Positions 8,114 to 17,279 are shown, counted from the stretch's first letter. The stretch is DNA of 57,116 nt from an uncultured Mediterranea sp. (GCF_902493215.1 NZ_CABUOL010000019.1:1-57116), one strand, 5' to 3'. Numbers and translations are program-made. The notes: a model not told the origin generated them from the sequence alone.

Positions 8114-9378
8114 AAGTATTAATGTTTGGATGGGAATTTCCTCCCAAAATATATGGCGGACTGGCAGTTGCTTCTTACGGAATAACCAAGGGATTGAGTT
8201 TGCAGGGGGATGTGGAAACGATATTCTGTATGCCTAAGCCTTCGGGCGAGGAGGAGAATTTCCTTAAGATTGTAGGAATGAATCAGGTTCCGGTCGTATG
8301 GCGGGGAGTGGATTATGATTATCTGAAATCTCGTCTGTATGGTCAGATGACTCCTGAAGATTATTATGCATACCGTGACCATATTTATGCTGATTTCTCC
8401 TATTTGCATGTCAATGATTTGGGATGTATGGAGTTCGCCGGCGGATATCCGGGTAACTTGCATGAGGAAATAAACAATTTTTCCATCATAGCCGGAGTAG
8501 TGGCACGTAAGGAAGAATTTGATATTATTCATGCTCACGACTGGCTGACTTATCCTGCCGGTGTACATGCCAAGATGGTGAGTGGAAAGCCTCTTTGTAT
8601 TCACGTGCATGCCACCGATTTTGACCGTTCCCGCGGTAAAGTCAATCCGACGGTCTATTCTATTGAGAAGAATGGTATGGACTATGCAGATTGCATCATG
8701 TGTGTGTCGGAACTGACCCGTCGCACAGTTATCAATGAATACCATCAGGATCCGCGGAAAGTGTTTGCCATGCATAATGCCGTTTATCCTCTTTCGCAAG
8801 ATTTGCAGGATATCCCCCGTCCGGATCATTCAAAGGAAAAGATTGTGACTTTCTTGGGACGTATAACCATGCAGAAGGGGCCTGAATATTTTGTGGAAGC
8901 TGCTGCCATGGTTTTGAAACGTACGCGTAATATTCGTTTTGTTATGGCGGGTTCGGGTGATATGTTGAATGCCATGATCAATCTGGCTGCCGAACGTGGA
9001 ATTGCTGACCGTTTCCATTTTCCTGGTTTTATGAAAGGCCGGCAGGTGTATGAGGTTTATAAAAACAGTGATGTTTTCGTCATGCCATCTGTATCGGAAC
9101 CTTTCGGTATTGCACCGTTGGAAGCCATGCAGTGTGGTACTCCATCCATTATTTCCAAGCAGTCGGGATGTGGTGAGATTCTGGATAAGGTAATCAAGAC
9201 CGACTATTGGGATATTCATGCAATGGCCGATGCCATTTATTCCATTTGTACCAATCCTGTTCTGTTCCAATATCTGCAAGAAGAGGGGAAGAAGGAGGTT
9301 GATGGTATCACATGGGAGAAAGTCGGTCTACGAATCCGTGCTCTTTATGAGAATGTATTAAGAAATTATGGAAAATAA
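8110..9378 (+). CDS. glycosyltransferase family 4, glycogen-synthase-like
   Basis: A 422-residue cytosolic GT-B glycosyltransferase, probably adding glucose to an alpha-glucan. The N-terminal half begins MKVLMFGWEFPPKIYGGLAV, the Gly-rich donor loop of glycogen-synthase-like GT4/GT5 enzymes. It carries HAHDWLTYPAG, an acceptor-side motif. The C-terminal half holds FLGRITMQKGPEYF, the GSG loop, and the EPFGIAPLEAMQCGTP motif with the catalytic Glu that binds the nucleotide sugar. The gene overlaps the debranching gene by 4 bp and lies 16 bp before the GH57 gene. The donor (ADP- or UDP-glucose) cannot be read from the sequence. Confidence 0.9.
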   Translation: MKVLMFGWEFPPKIYGGLAVASYGITKGLSLQGDVETIFCMPKPSGEEENFLKIVGMNQVPVVWRGVDYDYLKSRLYGQMTPEDYYAYRDHIYADFSYLHVNDLGCMEFAGGYPGNLHEEINNFSIIAGVVARKEEFDIIHAHDWLTYPAGVHAKMVSGKPLCIHVHATDFDRSRGKVNPTVYSIEKNGMDYADCIMCVSELTRRTVINEYHQDPRKVFAMHNAVYPLSQDLQDIPRPDHSKEKIVTFLGRITMQKGPEYFVEAAAMVLKRTRNIRFVMAGSGDMLNAMINLAAERGIADRFHFPGFMKGRQVYEVYKNSDVFVMPSVSEPFGIAPLEAMQCGTPSIISKQSGCGEILDKVIKTDYWDIHAMADAIYSICTNPVLFQYLQEEGKKEVDGITWEKVGLRIRALYENVLRNYGK

Positions 9379-9394
9379 CAAAAAAGAATAGAAC

Positions 9395-10792
9395 ATGAGA
9401 ACGATTTGTCTTTATTTTGAAATACATCAGATTATTCATTTGAAACGTTATCGTTTCTTTGATATAGGTACTGATCATTATTATTATGATGATTATGCCA
9501 ATGAAACAAGTATCAGTGATGTAGCTGAGAATTCCTATATTCCGGCTTTGACTACCTTGCTGGAAATGGTGAAAAATTCAGGTGGTAGTTTTAAGGTCGC
9601 TTTTTCCATTTCAGGTGTTGCTTTGGAGCAGTTGGAAATGTATGCGCCTGTAGTCGTGGATCTCTTGCATCAGTTGAATGATACCGGTTGCTGTGAGTTT
9701 TTGGCTGAACCATATTCTCATGGCCTCTCTTCTTTGGCCAATGAGGAATGTTTCAAAGAGGAACTAATGAGACAAAGTGCCAAAATGAAGCAAATGTTTG
9801 GTAAGGCTCCTAAGGTTGTTCGTAATTCCAGCTTGATTTATAATGATGAGATTGGTGCGGTAGTTGCAAGTTTGGGCTTCAAAGGTATGTTGACAGAAGG
9901 CGCCAAACATGTTTTGGGATGGAAGAGTCCGCATTATGTTTATCATTGCAACATGAATCCGAATTTGAAGTTGCTGTTGCGCGATTTCAAACTTTCGGAT
10001 GATATCAGTTTGCGTTTTTCCAATTCTGATTGGAGTGAATATCCTTTGTTTGCAGACAAGTATATTTCTTGGATTGATTCCTTGCCACAGGAGGAACAGG
10101 TAATTAATATCTTTATGGAACTCTGTGCATTAGGCAAGTATCAGCCATTGTCTTCCAATATTCTGGAGTTCTTCAAGGCACTTCCCGCCTGTGCGAAAGA
10201 GAAGGGGATCACTTTCTCCACTCCAACCGAAATTGTAACAAAACTTAAGTCTGTTTCTCAGCTTGATGTTCCTTATCCGCTTTCTTGGGCCGATGAGGAA
10301 AGAGATACGAGTTGTTGGCTTGGAAACGTAATGCAGCGTGAGGCATTCAACAAACTGTATAGTGTTGCCGAACGTGTTCATTTGTGCGATGACCGTCGAA
10401 TTAAGCAGGACTGGGATTATTTGCAGGCCAGCAATAATTTCCGGTTTATGACTACCAAGAGTTCCAGTATTTCGCTTTATCGGGGAATTTATGAATCTCC
10501 TTATGATGCGTTTACCAACTATATGAACATCTTGGGCGATTTTATCAAGCGGGTTGACTCATTATATCCGGTTGATATTGATAACGAGGAATTGAATGCA
10601 TTGCTTACTACAATCAAAAATCAGGGAGATGAGATTGAGGAATTGCAGAAAGAACTTAATGATGTTCGCAGAAAACTGATAAAAGAGAAAGGAGAAGCTG
10701 AAAAGAAGGTTGAGAAGAAAGTTGCTGTGAAAAAGCCGGCTACTAAAACAACAGCCAAAAAGAACGTTGCTGCGGCCAAGATAAAGGAATGA
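9395..10792 (+). CDS. GH57 alpha-amylase-like protein, altered catalytic site
   Basis: A 465-residue cytosolic protein of glycoside hydrolase family 57. The N-terminal (beta/alpha)7 barrel begins with the EIHQ motif; the nucleophile Glu168 is present in MLTEGAKHVLGW. At the proton-donor motif, where GH57 amylases usually have FMDYETFGEH, this protein reads FMELCALGKY, so the catalytic Asp position is Glu242 and the following conserved residues are lost. GH57 amylase-like homologues with substituted catalytic residues are known in Bacteroides and Prevotella, so it may be inactive or regulatory. The last 60 residues are a Lys/Ala-rich coiled coil and tail (KKVEKKVAVKKPATKT), unusual for the family. 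It is the last gene of the glycogen operon, ending just before a strong terminator. Confidence 0.9.
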   Translation: MRTICLYFEIHQIIHLKRYRFFDIGTDHYYYDDYANETSISDVAENSYIPALTTLLEMVKNSGGSFKVAFSISGVALEQLEMYAPVVVDLLHQLNDTGCCEFLAEPYSHGLSSLANEECFKEELMRQSAKMKQMFGKAPKVVRNSSLIYNDEIGAVVASLGFKGMLTEGAKHVLGWKSPHYVYHCNMNPNLKLLLRDFKLSDDISLRFSNSDWSEYPLFADKYISWIDSLPQEEQVINIFMELCALGKYQPLSSNILEFFKALPACAKEKGITFSTPTEIVTKLKSVSQLDVPYPLSWADEERDTSCWLGNVMQREAFNKLYSVAERVHLCDDRRIKQDWDYLQASNNFRFMTTKSSSISLYRGIYESPYDAFTNYMNILGDFIKRVDSLYPVDIDNEELNALLTTIKNQGDEIEELQKELNDVRRKLIKEKGEAEKKVEKKVAVKKPATKTTAKKNVAAAKIKE

Positions 10793-10810
10793 AAATGAAA
10801 TGATATGATA

Positions 10811-10847
10811 AAAAAACTCCCACTTTTTAAAAGTGGGAGTTTTTTTA
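10811..10847 (+). terminator. terminator of the glycogen operon
   Basis: A long A/T-flanked stem (AAAACTCCCACTTTT and complement) ends in a T run just after the GH57 stop. The mirrored A run makes it work for the convergent DUF4270 gene as well. Confidence 0.9.
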
Positions 10848-10892
10848 TGGAGATTATTTTATAACAAACAAAATTGCTTCTTGGAAGAGAGA

Positions 10893-12476
10893 TTATTGTT
10901 CGAAACTAGTGTATGTCACCTCCAATGTTAATTGTGGTCCCTCAATACCACCTTGCAGTTTAGCATAACTGGGTTGCAAATCATGTTGGATACCCGTAAT
11001 TGTACTGCTACTGGATCCGGAACTTTGGGTTGAGATGGTAACTGGTATCAATAGTACTTTGTTCCAATCGGGATGTTGCTCATTCCATTCGTTATTCCAT
11101 GCTTCTTCATCCCAATTCGTCGCATTCTTTTGAGCTTCATCTCTGGCCGCTTTCTTTTCGTTGATACAGGTTGTAACCAATCGGGCTATATTTTGGAAGG
11201 TATACTGGTTGGTTGCCACACTGTTGTGGGTTGCTGTAAACGATGTGATATTATCGTTTACCTGATTTTCTTCAAAGAATGTTTTCAAATCCTGCTTACG
11301 CAACAACAATACATTGCTGGGCGCATCCATGCTAAATTTATAGTCATTCTTTTCGTTATAGTTAGTGAATGTCAGTTTTACGGCATTCAGCGTATCATTA
11401 GTCAGCTCTTGATAAATTTCATCGTAGGGTAGGGTTGCTTCGGTAAAGATGCCGGCAGGCGATTTAATATAGGTCCAACCTTTTTCATTGGCCTTTTCAA
11501 TTAATTTATCAGAATTCTCAAAATGATTGGCTTGGATAACTTCCTTGGTTGAAGCAAATAAAGTCTGTCTACCTATATAAGTAGAGTCTGCTCCGATGCT
11601 TCCATTTTCATCATCTACTTTTTTTGTGAGCTTTACCCCTAAGCTGTCTACATAGTGGAATTCAAAAGAAAATTCCATATCAACACGATCTACGTACAGA
11701 ATGGTACCGTCACCATAATCATTTTGAATACATACACCAGGGAATACATGTTCAATAAAAGCATCCGAATTATTGAAATATGCAGGATTACTTTTATTTA
11801 AATCATAGATTTGCTGTCCCAGTTCGGTATCTAAATTGAAAACAATACTGGGTGAATAGGTGGGATTCCCGTTGGAATCAGTGGCATTGCGAATAGAATC
11901 GGGAACAGTTGCATCGTATGCGGTATAAGCTTTACGTCCCAATAAATCTCCTTTATATAATTCAGTGTCAATATCTGTATATCGGTAGCGTCTGGTTTCA
12001 TCTTTACGCTCGTTTATCCACTTCTCATTCAGTTTGTAGGCGCTCATACGGCAGGCATTCAGTGAGTCTCCAAACCAAGTGCTATAATATACAATCAGTC
12101 TCACTCCTCTGACATTTTCATCGACCAGTGTACCTTTTCCTTTGAGAGTGTCGTTTTCTGTATATTCTCCATATACATCCGGAAGAATATCTGAGAATTT
12201 AAAACCGTCTGTACAATTTAATTCAGTCAGGAAGCTGGATGTGTAACTTCCAAAATCAGGATCTGTAAATCGTCCTACATAGCCTGTACTCGTCTTAGCA
12301 TAAACGGAAACGGCCAAATAGGAACAAGTTGTGACATTGAAAGTCTTTGTGTGTGCCGACATCTTGTCTGAGTCGGGAAGCATGTCCATGCCTAAAGTAT
12401 TGGTGGTATCATCACAAGCTGCCAACAATGTTATTGCAGTTAGGAGTAATGCTCCTATATATTTTGTTTTCATCAT
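10893..12476 (-). CDS. DUF4270 family lipoprotein
   Basis: A 527-residue predicted outer-membrane or periplasmic lipoprotein. The N-terminus is a lipoprotein signal with lipobox LLAAC and lipidated Cys21, after a KTKYIGALLLTAITL hydrophobic core. The rest is a beta-rich soluble domain of unknown function with the opening DDTTNTLGMDMLPDSDKM, recognised as DUF4270, a Bacteroidetes-restricted family. It follows the GT5-like gene by 26 bp on the same strand and is probably co-transcribed with it. That pairing is seen in other Bacteroides, but no joint role is established. An alternative start is the second Met. Confidence 0.85.
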   Translation of the reverse strand: MMKTKYIGALLLTAITLLAACDDTTNTLGMDMLPDSDKMSAHTKTFNVTTCSYLAVSVYAKTSTGYVGRFTDPDFGSYTSSFLTELNCTDGFKFSDILPDVYGEYTENDTLKGKGTLVDENVRGVRLIVYYSTWFGDSLNACRMSAYKLNEKWINERKDETRRYRYTDIDTELYKGDLLGRKAYTAYDATVPDSIRNATDSNGNPTYSPSIVFNLDTELGQQIYDLNKSNPAYFNNSDAFIEHVFPGVCIQNDYGDGTILYVDRVDMEFSFEFHYVDSLGVKLTKKVDDENGSIGADSTYIGRQTLFASTKEVIQANHFENSDKLIEKANEKGWTYIKSPAGIFTEATLPYDEIYQELTNDTLNAVKLTFTNYNEKNDYKFSMDAPSNVLLLRKQDLKTFFEENQVNDNITSFTATHNSVATNQYTFQNIARLVTTCINEKKAARDEAQKNATNWDEEAWNNEWNEQHPDWNKVLLIPVTISTQSSGSSSSTITGIQHDLQPSYAKLQGGIEGPQLTLEVTYTSFEQ

Positions 12477-12502
12477 TTGAGTGAGGTCCTTTTATAATAA
12501 AG

Positions 12503-13321
12503 TTATTCAGTTTCTGCAACCAGATCGTAAAAACGATTGCAACGGTCTGCAAAATCATCGGTATCTTGATATTCCAGTATTGGTTTGCCTAAGCTTCGTG
12601 CATAATCCAAAACTTCTTTATTGGCATTTGGACTTTGCTGGACAATACCATCAGAATGTTCGACGGCCAATTTACAGACGGTTGTAAAGTCAATCGGCTC
12701 TTTCAGTACAGCAATGTCTTTCTTAGCAATGCCCTTTAACATAAGTTTATTGGCATAATCTGCATGAAAAGGTTGGTCAAATTTATCTTCGTATAATGAA
12801 AAGACAACTTTTGAACTTCTGAAAGAAGGTTCGTCACGATAGGCTTTTTTTATGTATAGCGGAGCCAAGGCAGTCATCCAGCTGTGACAATGGATTACAT
12901 CCGGACACCAGCGCAGTTTTTTTACGGTTTCAAGTACACCACGTGCATAAAAGATGGTACGTGCATCGTTGTCCTCATATTCTATTCCATTTTCGTCTGT
13001 TGCCTGCAAACGGTTTTGGAAGTAGTCGTCATTGTCGATGAAGTATACTTGCATGCGTGCCGATTGTATGGAGGCAACTTTGATGATGAGCGGGTGGTCG
13101 GTGTCGTCAATGATGAGATTCATTCCCGACAGACGAATTACCTCATGGAGCTGGTTGCGGCGTTCGTTAATGTTTCCCCACTTGGGCATGAAAGTCCTGA
13201 TTTCTCTACCTCTTTCCTGAATGGCCTGTGGCAGATGCCGGCCTGTCAGGGATACTTCAGTTTCTGGGACGTAAGGGGTAATTTCTTGTGTTATAAATAA
13301 AACCTTGTTAGCCTTTGTCAT
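12503..13321 (-). CDS. single-domain glycogen/starch synthase-like protein
   Basis: A 272-residue protein matching only the N-terminal (GT5) catalytic domain of bacterial and plant starch synthases: KVLFITQEITPYVPETEVSLTGRHLPQ at the start and PDVIHCHSWMTALAPLYIKK in the middle. A normal glycogen synthase has about 480 residues with a second GT-B domain holding the nucleotide-sugar Glu motif; that half is absent and no frameshifted remnant lies downstream. The K-x-GG-L donor loop is replaced by PETEVSL. The reading frame is intact and preceded by a good promoter, so it is probably a real shortened protein rather than debris. Catalytic activity is doubtful. Divergent from panC. Confidence 0.85.
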   Translation of the reverse strand: MTKANKVLFITQEITPYVPETEVSLTGRHLPQAIQERGREIRTFMPKWGNINERRNQLHEVIRLSGMNLIIDDTDHPLIIKVASIQSARMQVYFIDNDDYFQNRLQATDENGIEYEDNDARTIFYARGVLETVKKLRWCPDVIHCHSWMTALAPLYIKKAYRDEPSFRSSKVVFSLYEDKFDQPFHADYANKLMLKGIAKKDIAVLKEPIDFTTVCKLAVEHSDGIVQQSPNANKEVLDYARSLGKPILEYQDTDDFADRCNRFYDLVAETE

Positions 13322-13342
13322 AATCAGTTCTCAATTATTTTG

Positions 13343-13374
13343 CAAAGTTACAAAAAAAACGCTCATTATGCCAA
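13343..13374 (-). promoter_or_regulatory. promoter of the GT5-like/DUF4270 operon
   Basis: Read on the minus strand: TTG at 13374-13372, a 21-bp spacer and TAACTTTG at 13350-13343. The leader is about 15-20 nt. Confidence 0.65.
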
Positions 13375-13563
13375 AAAAGGGTTGGCTATAATTCCTTATG
13401 ATTTGTTAAGTACTTGTGTCTCAATCTTGCATTGGAATTGTATTGGGCTTTTTGTCTGATTGTTTTTTCAGAAAAAATGCGATATTTCTTCGTTATGTGG
13501 TAAATAATAGCTTATTTTGCAGCCGTTTTTGAAACAACCCTGTAATTATCAAACTTAAAAGTA

Positions 13564-14409
13564 ATGGAAATAGTACATTCTATCAAGGACTTGCAGGCTA
13601 AATTGGCTGCTTTGCGGGCCCAGGGTAAGACGGTAGGCTTGGTTCCTACAATGGGTGCTTTGCATGCAGGTCATGCTTCGCTGGTGAAGCGCAGTGTGTC
13701 GGAAAATGACGCTACGGTAGTCAGTGTGTTTGTCAATCCCACCCAATTTAATGACAAGAACGATTTGGAGAAATATCCTCGTACGTTGGAGGCTGATTGC
13801 AGTCTTCTGGAGCAATGTGGTGCGGCGATAGCTTTTGCACCTTCAGTTGAGGAGATTTATCCGGAGCCAGATACGAGGCAATTCAGTTTTGCACCTTTGG
13901 ATACGGTGATGGAAGGCGTATATCGTCCAGGGCACTTCAATGGTGTTTGTCAGATTGTAAGTAAGTTGTTCGATATGGTAAAACCGGATCGCGCTTATTT
14001 CGGTGAAAAGGATTTCCAACAGTTGGCTATTATCCGCGAAATGGTTCGTCAAATGAAATTTCCGTTAGAAATTGTAGGTTGTCCTATCGTTCGTGAAGAG
14101 GATGGTTTGGCGTTGAGTAGCCGCAATGCGCGTTTGTCGGCTGAAGAACGTCAGAATGCCTTGAAAATATCCCAAACTTTATTTGAAAGCCGTAGTTTTG
14201 CTATTGACCATACAGTGGCTGAAACCAAGCAGTTTGTTGAAAATGCGATTGAAAATGCACCTGGTTTGCGTTTGGAATATTTTGAGCTGGTTGATGGAAA
14301 TACCTTGCAACAAATTGAAAATTGGAATGACACGGACTATGCGGTAGGTTGTATTACGGTATTCTGTGGGGATGTCCGTCTCATTGATAATATGAAATAT
14401 AAATCTTAA
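13564..14409 (+). CDS. panC: pantothenate synthetase (pantoate-beta-alanine ligase)
   Basis: This cytosolic enzyme joins pantoate and beta-alanine using ATP (AMP-forming), the last step to pantothenate and hence coenzyme A. Its 281 residues are normal length. Seen: the HIGH-like nucleotide motif PTMGALHAGH (HAGH at 34-37), FVNPTQF, the pantoate site (YFGEKDFQQL) and the KMSKS-like LALSSRNARLS. It is followed after 13 bp by panD, which makes its beta-alanine substrate, so the two form an operon. A -7-like TTATTTTG lies near 13510 with one mismatch to the consensus. I did not find a better promoter. Confidence 0.97.
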   Translation: MEIVHSIKDLQAKLAALRAQGKTVGLVPTMGALHAGHASLVKRSVSENDATVVSVFVNPTQFNDKNDLEKYPRTLEADCSLLEQCGAAIAFAPSVEEIYPEPDTRQFSFAPLDTVMEGVYRPGHFNGVCQIVSKLFDMVKPDRAYFGEKDFQQLAIIREMVRQMKFPLEIVGCPIVREEDGLALSSRNARLSAEERQNALKISQTLFESRSFAIDHTVAETKQFVENAIENAPGLRLEYFELVDGNTLQQIENWNDTDYAVGCITVFCGDVRLIDNMKYKS

Positions 14410-14422
14410 ACAAAGAAACTCT

Positions 14423-14776
14423 ATGATGATTGAAGTTTTGAAATCCAAGATCCATTGTGCTCGTGTGACAGAAGCCAATCTGAATTACATGGGTAGTATC
14501 ACTATTGATGAGGATCTGATGGATGCGGCCAATCTGATTGCCGGTGAAAAGGTTCATATTGCCGACAATAACAACGGTGAACGTTTTGAAACTTATATCA
14601 TAAAAGGTGAACGTGGTTCTGGTAAAATTTGTTTGAATGGTGCAGCTGCGCGTCGTGTACAGCCGGGTGATATTGTTATCATCATGTCTTATGCATTGAT
14701 GGATTTTGAAGAAGCTAAATCGTTCAAACCGACAGTGATTTTCCCAGATCCGGTGACCAATAAGGTTGTCAAGTAA
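14423..14776 (+). CDS. panD: aspartate 1-decarboxylase
   Basis: A pyruvoyl enzyme converting L-aspartate to beta-alanine for PanC. The 117 residues are standard. The autocleavage site Gly24-Ser25 is visible (NYMGSIT), so the proenzyme should self-process to a beta chain of 24 residues and an alpha chain carrying the pyruvoyl group. Counting from the first of two tandem Met codons places the site at exactly 24/25 as in E. coli, which favours the ATG at 14423. Conserved GERGSGKICLNGAAARRVQPGD segments follow. A terminator lies about 60 bp downstream, so panC-panD looks like a two-gene unit. Confidence 0.97.
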   Translation: MMIEVLKSKIHCARVTEANLNYMGSITIDEDLMDAANLIAGEKVHIADNNNGERFETYIIKGERGSGKICLNGAAARRVQPGDIVIIMSYALMDFEEAKSFKPTVIFPDPVTNKVVK

Positions 14777-14838
14777 GAAACTCCTGTTTTCTGTCTTAAA
14801 AAGGCGGAACTCTTGTTTTATAGGTTTTTAATTAGGGT

Positions 14839-14872
14839 AAAAAAAGAGCGTACAATCTGTACGCTCTTTTTT
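14839..14872. terminator. bidirectional terminator between panD and cutC
   Basis: AAAAAAAGAGCGTAC and its complement form a stem around a short loop with A and T runs on either side, suited to both convergent transcripts. The cutC stop codon (14871-14873) sits in the T run. Confidence 0.85.
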
Positions 14873-15623
14873 ATTTTCTGTATAATGCTGCAATTGTATC
14901 TTTTACGCGCTGTTCTGTTGTGACGGGACGCGAATATTCTTCTATTTTTACAGTGCCTCCCATTGATACATTCTCGTTGTGGTAACGCATGCTGCTGGCA
15001 AGGGTTTCTCGGGCCGAAAAGTGGAATTCTGTTATCCCTGTCTCGTGGGCAATTCTTGCAATATTCTTTTCGTTTACGCCGCATCCGGCCAACAGTTTGA
15101 TTCGTCCGGAAGCTGCTTCGTGTAATTGTTTGAGTAATGTGATACCTTCTTCCGCTGTAGCTTGTTGACCTGAAGTGAGAATGCGGTGGCAACCTAATCC
15201 GATAATGTCTTCCAATGCTTTTTGCGGATTACGACATACATCAAAGGCGCGGTGAAAGGTGATGGACATACCTTGGGCGGCTTGCACGAGTTGTCGGGTC
15301 ATGTTTATGTCGATATCACCGTCGGCTGTCAGGCAACCGAATACAACACCGTCGGCCCCCAATTTACGTGCATTTTCTATGTCTTTCAACATAATACGCA
15401 GTTCGAGAGGGGAATACAAGAAGTCTCCGCCTCGTGGACGGATGATAACATGTAGACGTGTACGTTCAAGAAGCTCGCGGGCGGTTGCGATGTCACCATA
15501 CGAAGGAGTTGTTCCTCCTTCAGGTATTCCTGCGCAAAGTTCAACGCGGTCTGCACCAGCTGCTTGGGCGGCCAGGCAGCTTTCTACACTATTTGCACAA
15601 ACTTCAAATTGAAAATGGTTCAT
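14871..15623 (-). CDS. cutC: CutC family protein (copper homeostasis)
   Basis: A 250-residue TIM-barrel protein of the CutC family. The family was linked to copper tolerance in E. coli, but its biochemical role is unresolved. Seen: FEVCANSVESCLAAQAAGADRVELC at the N-terminus, the PRGGDFLYS motif, GADGVVFGCL, TFHRAFDVC with the conserved His, ILTSGQ and LAGCGVNEKN. All are typical and intact. It is single, preceded on - by a strong hairpin that terminates rny. No signal peptide, so cytosolic. Confidence 0.93.
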   Translation of the reverse strand: MNHFQFEVCANSVESCLAAQAAGADRVELCAGIPEGGTTPSYGDIATARELLERTRLHVIIRPRGGDFLYSPLELRIMLKDIENARKLGADGVVFGCLTADGDIDINMTRQLVQAAQGMSITFHRAFDVCRNPQKALEDIIGLGCHRILTSGQQATAEEGITLLKQLHEAASGRIKLLAGCGVNEKNIARIAHETGITEFHFSARETLASSMRYHNENVSMGGTVKIEEYSRPVTTEQRVKDTIAALYRK

Positions 15624-15669
15624 GGATTACAGATATTAATTTCAAGAAATAGAGGGAAACTTATATGTG

Positions 15670-15714
15670 AAGAGGCTGTATCAAAATAGGTAGAATGTTT
15701 TGATACAGCCTCTT
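15670..15714 (-). terminator. terminator of rny
   Basis: A 17-bp perfect inverted repeat (AAGAGGCTGTATCAAAA and complement) around 11 nt lies between the rny stop and the cutC start. The stem sequence resembles the outer stem at 35165-35323. Confidence 0.8.
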
Positions 15715-15740
15715 TGATATTATATCAGCAAATACTTGTA

Positions 15741-17279
15741 TTATTTGGCATAGCTGACGGCACGTGTTTCGCGGATAACCGTAATTTTGACCTGACCGGG
15801 ATAAGTCATTTCATCCTGAATCTTCTTGGCTATTTCTCCAGACAGGCTTTCAGTCTGTTTGTCGTCAATCTTATCGGCACCAACAATGACACGTAATTCA
15901 CGACCGGCTTGGATTGCATAGGTCTTTGTTACTCCAGGATAAGACATGGCCAATTGCTCCAAGTCGTTCAGACGTTTGATATATGCTTCTACAATTTCAC
16001 GGCGTGCTCCAGGGCGTGCTCCAGAAATAGCATCACATACCTGTACGATAGGTGCAAGCAAGCTACTCATTTCCACTTCGTCGTGGTGAGCACCAATGGC
16101 ATTGCAGATATCTGGTTTTTCTTTGAATTTCTCAGCCAGTTTCATACCGTAGAGTGCGTGTGGCAATTCCGGTTCTTCATCGGGTACTTTACCTATGTCG
16201 TGAAGGAGACCTGCACGTTTGGCTTTTTTGGGGTTCAATCCCAGTTCAGATGCCATGACGGCACAGAGATTGGCTGTTTCGCGTGCGTGTTGCAGCAGAT
16301 TCTGTCCATAAGATGAACGATATTTCATCTTTCCGATGATACGAATCAGTTCTGGGTGTAATCCGTGGATACCCAAGTCGATGGTCGTGCGTTTGCCGGT
16401 TTCAATAATTTCTTCTTCAACTTGCTTACGTACTTTGGCTACAACCTCTTCAATACGTGCAGGATGGATACGTCCATCGGTGACCAGTTGGTGTAAGGCA
16501 AGACGTGCGATTTCACGACGAACAGGGTCGAAAGCTGAAAGAACGATAGCTTCTGGAGTATCATCTACTACGATTTCAACTCCTGTAGCCGCTTCCAAAG
16601 CACGGATGTTTCGGCCCTCGCGTCCGATGATGCGTCCTTTGATTTCATCCGATTCGATGTGGAATACAGTGACCGAATTTTCAATGGCTGTTTCGGTCGC
16701 TACACGTTGGATTGTCTGGATGACGATACGTTTGGCTTCTTTGTTGGCAGTCAGTTTGGCATCGTCCATGATGTCATTGATGTAAGATTGTGCCTGCGTT
16801 TTGGCTTCTTCTTTCAATGATTCTACCATACGCTCTTTGGCTTCTTCTGCCGAAAGTCCTGAAATAGCTTCCAGTTTCTCTATTTCCTGGCGTTGCAGAT
16901 GTTCCAGTTCTTCTTTTTTCTTGTCTACAATACCCAGTTGTGCTTCCAGGTTTTCCTTGATGGCTTCAGCCTCCTGTTTCTTGCGTTGTATTTCTTCTTG
17001 TCGTTGGTTCAATACCAATTCACGCTGTTTCAACTTGTTTTCGGCCTGCTGTATCTTCTGGTTTCTTGCAGCCACCTCTTTTTCAAGATCCGCTTTTTTG
17101 TTGAGGAACTTTTCCTTTACTTCGAGCAATTTGTTCTTTTTAATCACTTCTGCTTCTGCTTCTGCGTCTTTCAGGATACCGTCATATTTGGACTTCAAAC
17201 CATGCTTGAACAGCACATACGAGAGGGCTGCTCCTGCAAGAAAACAGGCAATGGATACTACTATTGTAACTACTGTCAT
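15741..17279 (-). CDS. rny: ribonuclease Y
   Basis: A membrane-anchored endoribonuclease that starts mRNA decay. Its 512 residues follow the family plan: one N-terminal transmembrane helix (about 3-24), a long Glu/Lys-rich coiled coil (about 30-195), a KH RNA-binding domain with GRIIGREGRNIRALE (about 210-270), and an HD phosphodiesterase domain whose metal-binding His360-Asp361 lie in LLHDIGKVPDEE, with a second His pair in IGAHHDEVE. It lies downstream of zapA on the same strand, separated by 138 bp containing a strong hairpin (17310-17360), so it may have its own promoter or depend on read-through. Confidence 0.97.
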   Translation of the reverse strand: MTVVTIVVSIACFLAGAALSYVLFKHGLKSKYDGILKDAEAEAEVIKKNKLLEVKEKFLNKKADLEKEVAARNQKIQQAENKLKQRELVLNQRQEEIQRKKQEAEAIKENLEAQLGIVDKKKEELEHLQRQEIEKLEAISGLSAEEAKERMVESLKEEAKTQAQSYINDIMDDAKLTANKEAKRIVIQTIQRVATETAIENSVTVFHIESDEIKGRIIGREGRNIRALEAATGVEIVVDDTPEAIVLSAFDPVRREIARLALHQLVTDGRIHPARIEEVVAKVRKQVEEEIIETGKRTTIDLGIHGLHPELIRIIGKMKYRSSYGQNLLQHARETANLCAVMASELGLNPKKAKRAGLLHDIGKVPDEEPELPHALYGMKLAEKFKEKPDICNAIGAHHDEVEMSSLLAPIVQVCDAISGARPGARREIVEAYIKRLNDLEQLAMSYPGVTKTYAIQAGRELRVIVGADKIDDKQTESLSGEIAKKIQDEMTYPGQVKITVIRETRAVSYAK

